From the NCBI GenBank assembly GCA_963070105.1, contig OY718805.1, positions 6,010,001 through 6,074,000 of the forward strand: a stretch of 64,000 nt of DNA, read 5' to 3'. Every line of letters begins with the position of its first letter. The first letter of the stretch is position 1. This stretch comes from Litomosoides sigmodontis. Its lineage: Eukaryota > Nematoda > Chromadorea > Rhabditida > Onchocercidae. The position numbers and the translations under genes are program-made. The notes under the pieces were generated by a model, which was given only the letters and a program-made list of their open reading frames with translations, did not search any database and was not told the origin of the DNA. This document shows positions 12,089 through 26,186 of the stretch, piece after piece.

Positions 12089-15000
12089 CTTTAACACTCG
12101 GATTTTCACCAAATTGAAGGAAGGAAACAAGTCACGCTGATTTAATCCATCGAAAACTTAACCGCTAATATTTCAGAAATTTCAAAACATTGAAAGAGCA
12201 AATAATTTTCAAAGATGTGCGCAGAAGTGAAATTTACTATTCAATCTCCGTATACATATTCAACCTCTTTCACCGAAGGGAAGAGATATAAGATTAAGGT
12301 TTTAAGATTTAATGGCAGATTCTTTCGAGAAAACAAAAGTTTGACAAATCGATACTTAAGGTTTCATTCTTGGAAAGCAGAAATGACGCTGTTCGGCTCA
12401 GTGTTATAGTGATAAGAGTAGTTGGCATTCATGCTCCTGTCAATCTTGATATCGATGGAAATTTCTCTGAATTTCACTCAAAATTCAAAGCCGGTCAGAT
12501 TGGTTAGTGGTGACAATGAGTATCTGTGGCCATCACATGTCTCTCCTCTCTGTGTGTGCGCGATGGGTAAATTGAATTAATTCGGGGAAGTTATGGGATC
12601 GTTCATAACTCTCTGTGACACATAAAATGCTCAACGAAACTTTCTCACTGAAAAGTTAAATTGCCAAGGCCATATCGCTTGGCTCTTTGAGGCCTAAGGA
12701 TACTTTCCCCTTTAAAGATATCGCCTTTGCAGGAAATACTCGTAAGCAATAAGCAACTCAATTAGCATGTTGATGAGTAAGAATGAGTAAGTTGATGTCA
12801 GAATTAGATTAACAGGCATTAACACAGAAGTGATATGTGATGACATACACATATCCTACTTCTGTACGCGCAATGATTGCACTGGCACGTAAGCTTGATT
12901 GTGATTAAAGTCAAAAGTGGAAGAATGCAGATTTCTACTATTGAGGTTCCACATATGCAGGAGAAATTAAATTTAATCTCTCCTCCTAACTATCCAGAGA
13001 CATGGCAAAATTAAAGGAGTGGAGTCAGAGGGGACAGACATATCTCTATCTGTAGTGTAGTAGCACTGCTTCCTACAGCAAAGCAAGAACTCCGAGCATA
13101 AAGTGATGAAGAAAATAATTTTTGTTAAACAAACTCAACAGAGTTAGTTTATTTTATTCAATTATTATTTAGAAAAAACTTCAACACTATCGTTGAGTAA
13201 TATTGCCAATGGCTGTTTTGAACAGATAGTTTTGTTAAAATTTCATCAGCAATTCGATGCTTTTAGGAATAAGTGAGTTGTGGCAGTGCGCAGGAGAAGA
13301 AATTGTGGAACAAAACTTTTCTTGCAACAATTCATCGATTAGTGAATTGTGATCAATGAGATATTAGTTTATCAGAAGTGTTTCGCAATGTCTCAAAATC
13401 ATTAAAAATCATCTCTTTCATTTAATTCAGAGAGTTAAGAGAGGAGTAAAACAACGGATCATTCACGGCACATTACTATCAGTCGGTCAATTAGTTATCA
13501 GGACATAGCTATGATGTCGGATTGATTACTTAGGCTATTCACGACCGTAATGAAATTCATGCTAACATTGGAATAAGTATTTTATTGAATTAATAGTAAG
13601 GCTGCTAAATTTGTCAATCACTCGGGTAGCTCTTGCAATCTATTCATTTGTCTTTATTGAAATATTATCTCTAATCCATTTCATTCATCCCTTTTCAACT
13701 GATCAAACTGAGAAGTTTTAAAGTATTAGCACATCGAAAAAATGAGTTAAAAATAATTAAACATTTCGAAAATATATCTTCCAAAAAGACACTGACAATA
13801 ACAACGAGGAAAAAAACTTTTCGAGAACTTCGGAAATTTCAGCCCTCTCTTCAAAGTTACTGGAGAACACATGAAGCAAAGGAGCCTTCATTCGAAAGCT
13901 TTTCCTCACATAATGCTCAATTAGTCAGTTTTCGTTGTTTGTCCTCTCCCTCCTCCCTCACCCACAAATTTCGCTAAAAAACACTGTCAACATTCCTGGT
14001 GGTGTGTGGTGAGTGAATTGGGGCGCTAAAGTGCTCAATCGCACTGCTAAAGTTGAAAGTGTCAACGAAACGATGAAAAGAAAGAAGGATTATTTAGGAA
14101 GACAGACTGGACTACTTTTGAATACGATGGATTTGGAGATATGTCACTAATATGCGTCAAAATAACGGGCATAAACAAATCTACGCCTACGGATGAGACA
14201 AGTATGATTAATGAGAAGGTAGGAGAGAGGAAAGCCGAAAAGAGTGAAATGGGAGATTTCAAGAGATGGCGTGGCACGACAACTGCTCTGAACCATAACT
14301 TTCAAATATCTAACTTCGCTCTTTTTCACTTCTAATCGCTGACCATTCCTTAGTTGTACAGTTCCACACCGCCACTTGCAAGGCGATGCATGAGTGGGCG
14401 TTCTCACCCATTCCACTCATTGTGTTTCACTACATTGTTGCCATATATAACTTCAAAATTCACATCAGCATAATTTGGAAATTCAATAATGAATAATATG
14501 AAATGAGACACGTCGAAAATTTATTTAATTATTCAAGTATTTAGCAGCACAGGCTGTAGGGCTTTCATGAATTAGTGCACGGACATTTAGGCACTCAACA
14601 TACGATGTATCTTTTAGATTTATACTACTTCAATGATTAAATTTGACTTTTCTCAACAGCATCTCTCTTTAACAGAGAGAGAAAGGCATGGTAATAACCT
14701 CTGAGGTAATAATGATTTGTTTTCTTTTATTTTTGAATTATCACTGCCTATCTCTATTAAATCAATTAAAAATCTGCAATAATTCACACTAATTTAAATC
14801 AAATTTGCTTCTCCAATACCTTCATTTACATTATTGTTCGTTGCATAGAAGAAATCTGATGAATTTATCTCTTCGATTAAAAACAGACTGAGTGTGAAAT
14901 GTTGCTAAGCGCATTTTCACAAATTTACGAAGGTGCGAAGTTGCAAGATATTTCTTGAAATTATGGTTGTACAAGCTATTAGAGCTACTGTTCACTGCTT

Positions 15001-16430
15001 GATGGGTGCAATATAACTTCATATTATAGCTAATGTTTGATTATAGAATCATCGAGAAGTCAGAGAGGAGACGAGCTGTGCAAAGAAAACACCGAGGTAT
15101 ATAGTAGACAATGCCTGGTGCTATCGCTAAATTTCATTCATAGCCGTTTAAAAGTCCTTTAATTCGTCTAACTGAAAAGGTCAGAGTGCACCGAAAGCTG
15201 CTGAATACGACCGTATCACTCAGAAATTGGCAGTTTAATTTTCCTTCTCTTGCAATCGCACGGTTTCAACAGTTTGCATATTGTAAGTTAAAAAAGCGAT
15301 GAAGAGGATATGTGCGGCAAAAGGTTACTGACTTTGTTAATTTCCTTATTAAAATTTTTCAAAGAGTTGGCAGAGCTTTGAAGTAATGTAGGAACGAACG
15401 CTCCTCTCGTTCTTTTTCATTTCACAGGGAAAAAAAGATATTTAAAAAGGCGGTTTTACGCTAAATTAACAAAGATAATAAAAATTATGATCTTATGGAA
15501 TGTTAAAAGTACAGCATCAAGTTTTTTCTTCCAGAATAATTGGATTGGCAGTTGCGTACTTTTCTTGAAATCAAATAAAAAACTTATTGCAGCATTGCTC
15601 GTTTATTTTTAAGAAAATTGATTTAAGTGGAAAAGCAGCTAATCCATGATGGAACAAAACGATCTCATCCCTACTCTTATCAGACTGAGACGAATGTATT
15701 TGTAATTACCAATTAATTGAAACTACCTACAATGTGGCAGGAATAATAGCAACAGTAAACAATACGAACAGTGACCTTTCACAATGTAAATGTCGAAAAC
15801 CCTCTGAATTTGGTAAGAAAATAAAATTGAAAAATAAAAAAATCACGTGGAAAATGATTAATTCGCCAGCTTATTCTATTCTGAAGCAAATATGCAATCC
15901 GACATATCCAATGATTGAAATAATATAATCCCTCCAGTCCTTACTACTCGAAATACCGTGAGGAATTTTTCTATTGAAATTTCTTCACACAGTCTCATTC
16001 TAACTTTTTCGCCGTGCCATTTTCCAGCTCAATTTCAAAACATCACTTGCAATTTTTTTCACTACTGCAAAAACTTTCTCTGGTTGATTTTAGCAAAAAA
16101 ATTCTTTCAGTGAGCTTTCCATCCATCTATTACCACTAGTCGTAAAACGAGTGGGATAATTAGCGACGAAATTTGAATTTAATAGAAAAATAAAACAAAG
16201 CGATTATATGCGCTTCGAGCTTTCTAAAAGTGTGTGCAATCACACGAAAGTGATTTTAGGATAAATAGTTCGAACGAAGTATATTTTAACCTCTTCCATA
16301 TGGAAAAGTCTCGATGTTTAAATTTGAGGAATTGGCGAGTGAATTAGTGAAGTGCTGGAAAGGAACGGAGAAACGAAAGAGGAAGCAGTGAAGAGCTAGC
16401 TGAGTGAGAAATTAGGAAATGAGCTGTTAC
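12089..16430. other. Probable long intron of the SLC4A11-like gene
   Basis: About 4.3 kb between the proximal leader exon and the first core exon. It is AT-rich, with no exon that I can support on either strand. Two overlapping frames near 14062-14416 lack splice context and similarity. Confidence 0.5.
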
Positions 16431-17154
16431 CTTTTTCATCGTCGAATTCGTGCAAACTGTCATCGTCAATGTTGTAGAAGCTACTCTCCCGACGTTCTTC
16501 CATGCTACCGGCCATTCCGAGTCCGATTTGTTGCAGGGAATCGATGGATAGTAGTGTAGCGGATGTTGGAGTGTTGTAAGGATCGGAGGAAACTGATGTT
16601 CCGTACATGTAGGTCGAACTTTTTGGTCGATTCAGACGAGAGCGCCGTGATTTTTGCCGTAAAATTGGCGTCATTGACATGCTAGCTAAAGTTGCTTCAC
16701 TTCCGGAACAACTTCCTTCACCTTCCGAATCGTCACGTTTGGCATGCTGAGAACACGGCGCACTACCATCCCGAACTATTGCACCACCGGTAGTTTTAAC
16801 AGGTTGTATCGAAAATATTTTATTTTTACCAACATCTGTCTTCTGATCTTTCTCTTCCGGTTGCAAATCAGACGTACCGCTAACTCCTGATGAAAAACAA
16901 GTCTCGCTGGCGTATTTACGCAACTTTTTGCGAGCTAATGTTTTGGCTAGCGGTATTCGATTGGGTGCTGGAGCTGGTCGAGCTTGAATTGAATCCGCAC
17001 TCTTTTCTGGATTCAAGAAAGGCGTCTCAACTGGCGGTGAAGTGAATGGCACTACAGCGCCACCATCCTCACTATCGCAACTTTGTTTTAATGATCGTGA
17101 ATGGACGCTCTTCCCCGACAGCAATTTGTTCTCGTCAGTCGGAGTTGTCGACAT
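16431..17154 (-). CDS. Ser-rich first exon, probable leader of the SLC4A11-like gene
   Basis: A 241-codon open frame starts with ATG at 17154 (MSTTPTDENKLLSGK), with an in-frame stop just upstream, and ends at an AAAAAG|GTAACA donor in phase 1. The product is polar and probably disordered: Ser/Pro/acidic, with basic patches (ARKKLRKY, RQKSRRSRLNRPK) and an acidic end (FYNIDDDSLHEFDDEK). The next - strand exon downstream, at 12088, needs exactly phase 1, giving a protein of about 1027 residues. Human SLC4A11 also begins with a polar acidic segment before the conserved domain. I infer this is an alternative N-terminus of the transporter; the intron would be about 4.3 kb. It could instead be the first exon of a separate gene whose other exons I missed. 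Confidence 0.6.
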
Positions 17155-17647
17155 CGCATAAAATTAATTTTCATATATTTTTAGGTTACAGGAACAATAG
17201 CAAACCATCTTACACTGCAACAGTCGGAAATCTGCCCATACTTAAGTAATTTTCCACGTTTCTCACTGAAACTACAAATACAAATATGCGTTTCAAAATT
17301 TAAATCGGACGAAATGCGAATAGCAAAGAAAGCGTTGAATAGAATCTATCATTTTATTTACGGTATAAATAAGTTTAAGTGCTTGATGCGTATCTCAGTT
17401 TACGCTGAGAAAATTGGGAAAAAATTCATATCAAAGCTAAAGGAAGCTCGAAGGTTTGAGATGCGAGCGAAATGAAAATCTAATTCTTAGAAAAACATTC
17501 TCTAAAAAACAAATTTGCAAACTAAATTAAATCACAGTATAAAGCTTTTGAAAATTGGCACAATTTTTTTGTTAGAGCCAGAAATGGCTGAAAAGTTTGA
17601 GTGATTAGGCAATCCAAAATAAGTAAACAAGAATTGTCATGGCTTAG

Positions 17648-17706
17648 GGTGGCGGTGCTGGAGGTGGTGGCGGTGGCGGTGGCGGTGGTGGTGGTGGTGG
17701 TGGTGC
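17648..17706. repeat. (GGTGGC/GGT)n trinucleotide repeat
   Basis: Imperfect GGT/GGC triplets run for about 55 bases. In the - strand frame they would encode Thr/Ala runs, but there is no gene context. Confidence 0.9.
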
Positions 17707-18496
17707 AGAGAGGCGAAGGAAGGTGCTGCCGCATGGATGTGTGAAAACTAGCTAACAAATTGTTCGGCACATCGGCTAGATGCTAATTGACATGTGGATG
17801 GATAAGAGTGTGCGCCTTCATATCTTCCACATAATTTCAATGAATTCCTCATTATTTGTGTTTCAGAAGCAATTATAAATCAAATTTTTTATCGCTGCTA
17901 TTTGTTTGTTTTCCTCGGCTGAGAATTTAAAAAATATTTCGAAAGAAAAGTTTGAATTTGTTGTGAGATTGGAAATAATTGAGGGAAATTGAAAAGACGG
18001 ATAATTCATCTCTCTTCCCACTACCCCGCCCATTCAATCGTTACTATTCACGCTTTCCTCAATTGCGGTAGTTTAGTGTTCCTGCAACCGCCGACCAAAT
18101 AATCCACTAATTATTTACTGACAAATAAAACAACTGCTTTTGGACAATTTATTGTTTAATTTCAATTCTCACAATTCCTTTCAATATTTCCAGTGAAAGT
18201 TTTAAACTTGGCGAACTTAAAAATATTATTAAATGTAAGATTTCTGCTTGAAACGCTAATTTGGAACAGAACATTCTCCATGGAAGTTAACTTCGAAATT
18301 TTTTAAATTGAAAAAAAAAATTAAATTATTGAAGAAAATATGGTAGTTACTCTGCTAAATATCATTTTATGAAAAATATTGGCAATAATTTGTGTAAAGA
18401 TTTCTGCAAAGAAAGTATTTCTTTGATTGGCTTTAATTCAATGGTTCTTTTCAAAAATAAGTGAAATTTTGGGAAAGACAGGGAGAGAGAGATGTG

Positions 18497-18498
18497 TA

Positions 18499-18549
<51 letters not shown>
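18497..18549. repeat. (GT)n microsatellite
   Basis: An uninterrupted GT run of about 22 units follows GTGTGC. It produces long His/Thr frames on the - strand that are not genes. Confidence 0.95.
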
Positions 18550-18551
<2 letters not shown>

Positions 18552-19687
18552 TGGCTGATTTGTGCAGTGGATGATGGACAAAGATGAGTGGGCCAAGCAA
18601 AGAGAGAACGTGGAATATTAAGCCATAACTCGAGAAGCCAAGCAATGTTGCAATAAAAAATCGAAAAAGGAGCCTTAAAGAGCAACATATAAGAGCATCT
18701 TCTTTTATTTTCTCCAAATTTCAACCAAATGCACTTTTTCGTTGTATGTTCGAAGGCACGTGTGTGGGTGTTTGTGCAACGATAAAGTGATATACATATG
18801 CAATTCGGCATAATAATTACAAATCTAAACGTTTGCTTTGATTTCGAAAATAATTTTACGAATAAACAATACTTATATAAATAAATTTTAATAATTTAGG
18901 ACAGCAATGTGATTGTTAGTTTCATTGTTAGTACCTGGAAAATTTCCCACCACATCATTCTATGTAAATTTAGTTCCTTGTCGACGTCTATTTCTATATG
19001 TAAAGTTTTTTTTAGTTAAATGAAATTCATTAAAAAAAATTTGTTTGTTAGTTCTTGTTCTTCCGGAATTAGAGAGAACGGGAGGTGCGAGAGATGAGAA
19101 ATTTTCGAAAAGAACTAAATTAAAGATAAAATAATGCACTACACAACAGTGAAGAAATTTTTTTTTGAATCTTTGACAAATTAATAGGAAGTGAAAACAG
19201 CATAGGAATATGGAAATTTTTAAAAGGAAAAATTTTAAAGAAAATCTCTTCAACAATGTCAAGCATATTGGCGAGAGATCATAGATCGATGCGCAATTAT
19301 CCAGTTTATTCCTTTTAAAAAATTATCAGTAAAAAAGATATCAAATGAATTCACAATTTATCCCAGCCGTCTGGCCTATGTGTGTGCGTGTGAAATGTGA
19401 GAAAAACAACAATATGAAGAAGGGTGAAATGAATGTTTACGCATCGTTTGATCCTTGCGACTATCTAACTGCAAGGAAGACTTTTTGATAATTAATTGGA
19501 ACAGTTGATATTGAGTGAAAATTATTTTGATAAGAACTGAAATTGTCGTTGTAACATTGAATCAGTCGTTTTGATTAAAAAAAAATAACAAACAAATGGA
19601 ACAGAAAAAGAAGAGCATCGCAGTGGGAAGCTACTACTAGTGGATCGAAGAGTCAAGAAAAATTGACTTATGGAAAAAGCAGAAAGC

Positions 19688-19722
19688 GCAAAGAGAGAGA
19701 GAGGGAGAGAGAGAGAGAGATG
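19688..19722. repeat. (GA)n microsatellite
   Basis: An imperfect GAGAGA tract of about 30 bases. Confidence 0.85.
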
Positions 19723-21161
19723 GGAATCAGCTTATTGGCAACTTTTACGAGGTCTTTTTTGAAAACTGCTCTTTGCTATAGTAAAATCAATCTCTAGTAC
19801 TTGTAAAATTAGGCAATTTTGTTTACTCCCAGTTGGCTGTTTAGTCTCATTGAAATAATTTTTCAATTTTCATCAGCACCTCTCATATCTTCTATCATCT
19901 TTTCTTCTGCTAATAATTGCTAATTCATTAGTTACCAAGAATATCCATATTTCTAAGTGTATATGAAATATTAGGTCAGTGCACTGTGAAACGTTCTACT
20001 TTGCATATTCGGAAACCAGCCAGGAATAAGAAGTAAATTAGAAAGATAAAAAAGTAAGCTTCCTGTCGCATATGCAAAAAATTAGTTACTTATTCCCTGA
20101 AGTGGTAAATATGAAAGAAGACATGGCATATTGAGATTTAAAAAATGAAGCAAATGATAAGAAGACCAGCACAGTTTAGAAATTTTTAAACGGCTAATGA
20201 AAATAGAGAAGAATGGAAGGACAGAAAGAGGGAGAGAGGGAGAAAGAGAGAGAAAATAGATCAGTTTTTTTACAGGAATACTACTATATCATGTTGATTC
20301 TATCAGTAGCATCCATCAATAACACAACTGTTAATACATTTCTCTCCAACCTTCCTTAATCGTTATCATCTTCCAGAAAAATGATAATGCACTAATTAGT
20401 AGCTACGAACATAGTGTCTTTACTGATCGTATTAATAAAAGTAGGGAGTGAAAGGAAAATTAGATAAGAATCGAAAACAGGGAGAATCCATGAAGAACCT
20501 ATGAATAATGTGTAATAATTTACCGCATGATAAGCGATTAAGCCATTCACTTACTAACTAGAAACCGGTTGAGAACCGGAAAGCTAAAAGAAATTCCGGA
20601 AAACTTCTTTGACGGGATTTTCTTCTTTCTCATTGAGCATGCTTCGCCCTATTTGCTTATACTTTCTCATTTAAGTTAACGATGTAAATGTTTGATGAGG
20701 GCAAAGAGTTAAGTAAGCGCTAGTTTTTTAAGACGTGAAAGAAGCAAAGAAACAAGGAGGCAGGTCAGGAGAAAAAGAACTTTGAGGAAGAAGAGATCGT
20801 ATCGCAAATGAGCTTCCAAACAGATTACCTTGTTCATTTATTAAAATGTGCAAGTTTCAGGCTTAGGTTCAGCCCTTTGAGCTAATTGTTAAGTGCGAGA
20901 TAGACCTCTCTCCATCCTTTCTTTATTTTAGGGTTTTAAAGTTCCGCAAACAGAATTGCTAAAAGAGCTGGAAAAATAATTAACTTCCGTTTTACCGCGC
21001 TTGTCATTTTGCTCATTTGGCTTATTATTGCAATAAATGTGAGAGGAAAGGGAAGGGAGAAAGAAACTAATTCCTCCTCTTTCCATCATTCTTTAATAAT
21101 TCTTCAACGATCTTGCGCTTCACTAAACAAAGGAGAAAGTTGGCATGTGCTGTAATGAATA

Positions 21162-21211
21162 ATCAATCAATCAGTCAATCAATCCATCAATCAATCCATT
21201 AATCAATAAAC
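21162..21211. repeat. (AATC)n tetranucleotide repeat
   Basis: Imperfect AATC units with GTC and CC variants run for about 48 bases. Confidence 0.85.
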
Positions 21212-21504
21212 TTTAGGGCTAAAAGAGGGGAATTGAAAGTTAGATGAGAGCACAGGATGTGTGATCAAATCAAAAACTATTGTTTTATAGAGTACTTTTA
21301 AATTGAAAGATCCCATGAGAGGTTTGCTAAGCTGCTTCTTGGATTGCTATAAGAGCAATACGGCAAGGCGTTGGATAAAGTACAGCATGTTTTTTAAAAT
21401 CGAATATTGCACAATTGCAAATCTATACAATCATACACATACCGACTCTTCCACTGAGAAAGACAAAGCCCGATGATGTCATCACTATTCCCTCACACCC
21501 TTCC

Positions 21505-21560
21505 TCCCCCACTCTCCCTCTCTCTCCCTCTCCCCTCCCTCTCTCTCTTTCTCTTCTTCC
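21505..21560. repeat. (CT)n/CCCTCT tract
   Basis: A polypyrimidine tract of CTCTCT and CCCTCT units. Confidence 0.85.
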
Positions 21561-24511
21561 TTGAAGCATTCTTAAAATCATCGAAAATTGGCAAAAATTT
21601 TATACAAAAAGAAATGAATGAAATTTTCTGAGTTAATAATTTCGAATGTAAATTTCTATTAGTTTGAAGAGAGAGCATTGCAATATTGAATTTAAAGTAT
21701 AAAAGAATCGAGAAATCACGAGGATTATTTCCAAGTGGATAGAGTGAATTGACGGAAATTATCGAATGAGATTTTCAAATTTGCCCCATTCTCTGTGTTT
21801 AAGTTTGAAAGAAAATCTTAAGAGGTTCCCATGTTCACTCACGTAAATAGCGTTTTATGCGTAAGAAACATTGCTTCTTCCACTACGTTTGCTGACGCAT
21901 AGACATTATCTGAGCCACGCGCATTCCTCCACTTACACTTCTTTCAAGTCGCCTCTTATTAAACTGATAAGCGTAGTCTGATATAAGTGATAACCGATGA
22001 CGCGGGAGCGAACGAGCAGACAAAATAATTGCTTTATGATTGTGTTCGTTGAATGAATTTCTTCAGATGGAAATTTCCATGTGAACAATTTCAATTGGCT
22101 GTAGCGGATGGAACAGCTAGTTGATTTTAGGGGAAGATAGCTAACCACCAGCATCGAATAGCTGACATTTACGCATTCTTCTTCTGCATTCTGCTTAAGG
22201 TGTGGAAAGGAAATGTACGCTGATATCCCTCTCTCGTCAGGAGTTCTCCCGAAGGAAATATAGGGTGACAGGTGAAGAATGCAACCGGTAATTAATTAAT
22301 CACTTCAGTTAGACTTAAATTACCTGAGCAAGCAAAGCGGTGCAAATGCAAATGATGACGTGCATTGAGCACACCGATGAAGGTTTGAAAAATGGAGGAA
22401 AAGAAAATTGTATTAGTTATCGGCGAATGGAAAATCTCTTTTAATAAAAAAATATTAAAATTTAAAAAACTGAAAAAAATATTATAGAAGATCGCTGTCT
22501 AAAAAATTATTGTCAAGTAAAAGATTTATAGCGCTGTTTACAGCATTTTATTCGCGTACTTGAGATTTTAGCTTATCTGATTTATAGTTTGATTACCGAA
22601 AATTTCGTGATAACTGATTTAATATCTGATAACTCTTCATTTGCAATGAGTTTCGAAATAATTTTATTCTCTGATGTCGAATTGGCCGTAAAGGACGGTT
22701 TCCATCAAGTGAGAGATAATTCTTATCCTCAAACTTTCACGACCGATCCACTTAACAAACTCTACAAGCTAATGCCCAGCATCATAATGTTAAAGGCAAT
22801 AACTTCCCTAAAATAAAATAATCCATCACTACCATTCCACTGTACTAACAAAACTTCGTTCGAAACGAAGTAGTCACAACGTGAGGATGAGTGTGTTGTA
22901 ATGAGCTTTGTTAAGTTTCTAAAATAAAAAAAAAAAACTTTCTGGATTTTTTGGAATTATTCCTCATCGTAATATTCCGATGATTTCAGATTTGACCGTA
23001 CAACAAAACTCGAAATTTGATTTGCTTTGTTTATCTTATTGATATTTCAACTCTGATACTTCTCTCAACAGTGTAAGAAGCCTCCTCAGCAAATCCCTCG
23101 TTCTCCCGTGCACCTAGCTATTCTCTACTGGACGTTGAAGGAAAAATTAGCGAATTGAGATAACTGCAATTAAAATGCAAAGTAAGCCTTCTAATGCAAA
23201 ATTCAACAATCCAATCAGTTACGAAACTGTCCTCGGATGTCACGTGGACAGGTGAGGGAGGATAAATGAAATGAGTGAAAAAACTGTAGATGAAGCTATG
23301 GGATAATTAATAAGAACGTATTTTAAATAAAAATGCGATTTCTATCCTAATACTGTTATGCGTTATCTTTTTCAAGAAAAAAGCCATCAAATTTCCATAA
23401 AAAAGATTAAAACTGCAAAACTTGCAGCTGCTTTCAATTTCATTTTTTTAATTATTATATTCAGACCATTGCATTGATAATCTTTTATCAAAAAACACCC
23501 ATCACATTAAATTAAACTAAAAACGACTTGAGAGATGAAACTAAACAAACAAACGAAAAAAAACTGCCCAGTTGTCCACTAAAAATTTTGATTAAAAAAA
23601 TTTCACTATGGAAACATCACAAACTTCCTTCCCTCCCCTCCTTGTTTCAAACGAGTGATATATAAGACTTTTTCAGCAACACTTTCAATACAATGGCACT
23701 AAGTGTTTGCACGGAACCTCATTACACGTCGGAAATATTTTGGTGCATTTGAGGAGTGAAATTGCATATTTCAATATCCACGCCTTCTACAAATGCTCTG
23801 CTTAGAAGAGCGTTGTTTCTATTACTTTTGGTTTAGTTCAATTGAAAATGGAAAAAGAAACCGCTGCTTTTTCATTCTTTTCTCACTTTTATTTTAGGCA
23901 TTTGGGAAATTTCATTGTTATTTTGGAAAAAAATTAAATAGCACAATTTCAAGTAACTGTTGACAATCATCGATCATTTGCATATGGCAGTAAGCGGTGG
24001 AAGTAAAGCGTCATTAATCCTTTTTCATAATTGAATGAATAAAATATGATTTCAAAGAAGACATCATGAAAATAATAAATGCATTTAATCTTACACGACT
24101 GAATGAATGCTGTAATTTTAATGCACAATTTAAGGTTTATAAAGCAACCTTTCTAATTTCTCACATACACTTCCTTCCCATCAGTTCTGCTCGTTGTAAG
24201 TTAAAGTTGGCGGTCTCAGTCTTATCAGACATATTTCGATAAGAATAAATTCCAATTAATTGTGCTGAGGGTGAAAAGCGAGAAAAGAGAAAGGCGAATC
24301 ATCCCACTCACAATGATTACCTCAATTATCAACTCATTAAATGCAACAGAGATATTTCATAATTTATCACAAAGAGAAAAGAAATTCCAGCTTTCCAAAA
24401 TGATTGATTGGCCGATATCTGTTATTCATATGCATTTGCAATAAAGTTGAAAATGAAAAAAGAAAAGTTGATGAGTTCGACGGAAGATAGAGAGGGAAAA
24501 ATGTGTCTGCC

Positions 24512-24657
<146 letters not shown>

Positions 24658-24998
24658 TTGTGAAAAGAATTGCTCTGTTCATGCGAAATCAAAAACCCTG
24701 CCAATTTCAAGCTGCTAAAAAGTAGTTGAAATCAACTAACAGCAAAATGCATATACATACACATATATGTATAATAGATATTTCCCGTTACAGCCTTTTG
24801 GCTTTGAAAAATATTTGAAAAGTCCATTCCCATGGGGTGGAGTGCCATATTTTACCGAAAAAGAAATAACCAGACAACCTTCCTGGATGAATGGAAAACA
24901 CTAATTGTTGCCCAATTTTCACTTCATAACCTCAGCTTTGTTCCCTCGTTCCGTCAAGTGTATTTGCATATCCATTCTAGCACTTATTTGAAACTTCA

Positions 24999-25050
24999 TC
25001 ACACACGCACACACACGCACACACGCACACACACGCACACACACGCACGT
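24999..25050. repeat. (CACACG)n repeat
   Basis: Tandem ACACACGC and ACACGC units, a variant of the CA repeat with regular CG steps. Confidence 0.9.
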
Positions 25051-26121
25051 TCACATATGCAACTCACGTGAATGAACGATATGAATGTGTATATGCGTAA
25101 ATTCATAAGTTCATGAAGTGTAAGTGCATTTATGAATAGCTAACAAACAAGTCACTTTTCATTTACACGTTTTGCACTGTTTGGTGGGAAGAGTGAAACG
25201 GCGCTGCTAATAGATTTTAGTCATCGGGAGGGAGGAATGGAAAATGGTGGCGGTGATGATAGTTTGAAAATAAGGAAATTGAGTAAAAGTAAAAAGTGCT
25301 GAAAATTCAAAAATATTTTCGTCGAAAACATTCACATCATATGGTTTGAGAAGTTAAGCGAAATAATTTTAATACATTGATCAGGGAAAACCACAGCTGT
25401 TCCTTTATTCTGTCCGCCGCACGTCCACAGAAATTTAATCGTTACTCCTCACATGTATTTAGAGTTAGTGAGAAAAATGCATCAGTGGCATGAAAACAGT
25501 TTAAAGTATCGAAATTGCAGGACTTCTTTACTCGTAAAATGAATTCTCTTTTGTGTAATATGGGAAAAACTCTTCTGAAATACTACTTTTTTGAAATAGA
25601 ATAAATTGTCAAATTGCAATAAAGGAGTGTCATGGGGGTGGGTGGTCGAGAAAAGTTATCCTTGTCATCGAAGTGGTCAGTCGGAGCGTTCTTCTGTTTG
25701 CTATCATTGAATTTATTTCATTTGATATTTTCTTTTAAGTGTGCAATTATAACACGTAAACTAATCACAATATTTAGATAGAAAAAACATTTCCTATCAC
25801 ACTTTAACGTTTCAAATTTAAATTCGAAAATCGAAGTAAACAAAGTGCTGTAAAATTTCCGGCATCCGTAGAAAAATGGTTTTCTCTTTCTTTTGTCAAA
25901 CTGTGATATTTTATTATAATGTTTAGTTCCAGAGGGAACTAGGAGGTAATCGATTTACTTTTCACACCCTTAACAAACAAAGTCAACGAAAAGCCACCTC
26001 TGTAATGTGATGGAAGGGAACTCACAAGCCAAGTCGGCCAGGTGGATATCCTCGATGGGAATGTTGAACTGCCTATTAGATAGTGACTTCTGGCAATGTG
26101 ACAGCTGTTTAGGAATTGAAG

Positions 26122-26186
26122 TGGTGGAATGGAATGGAATGGAATGGAATTGAATGGAATGGAATGGAATCGAATCGAATCGAATG
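26122..26186. repeat. (GGAAT)n pentanucleotide repeat
   Basis: About twelve tandem pentamers, GGAAT with GAATT and CGAAT variants at the 3' side. On the - strand it reads as a Phe-His-Ser-Ile-Pro repeat, which is not evidence of a gene. Confidence 0.95.

Noticed and set aside
18362..18811. 149-codon frame on the - strand
   Set aside because: The centre is the (GT)n repeat and the flanks have no similarity or splice context.
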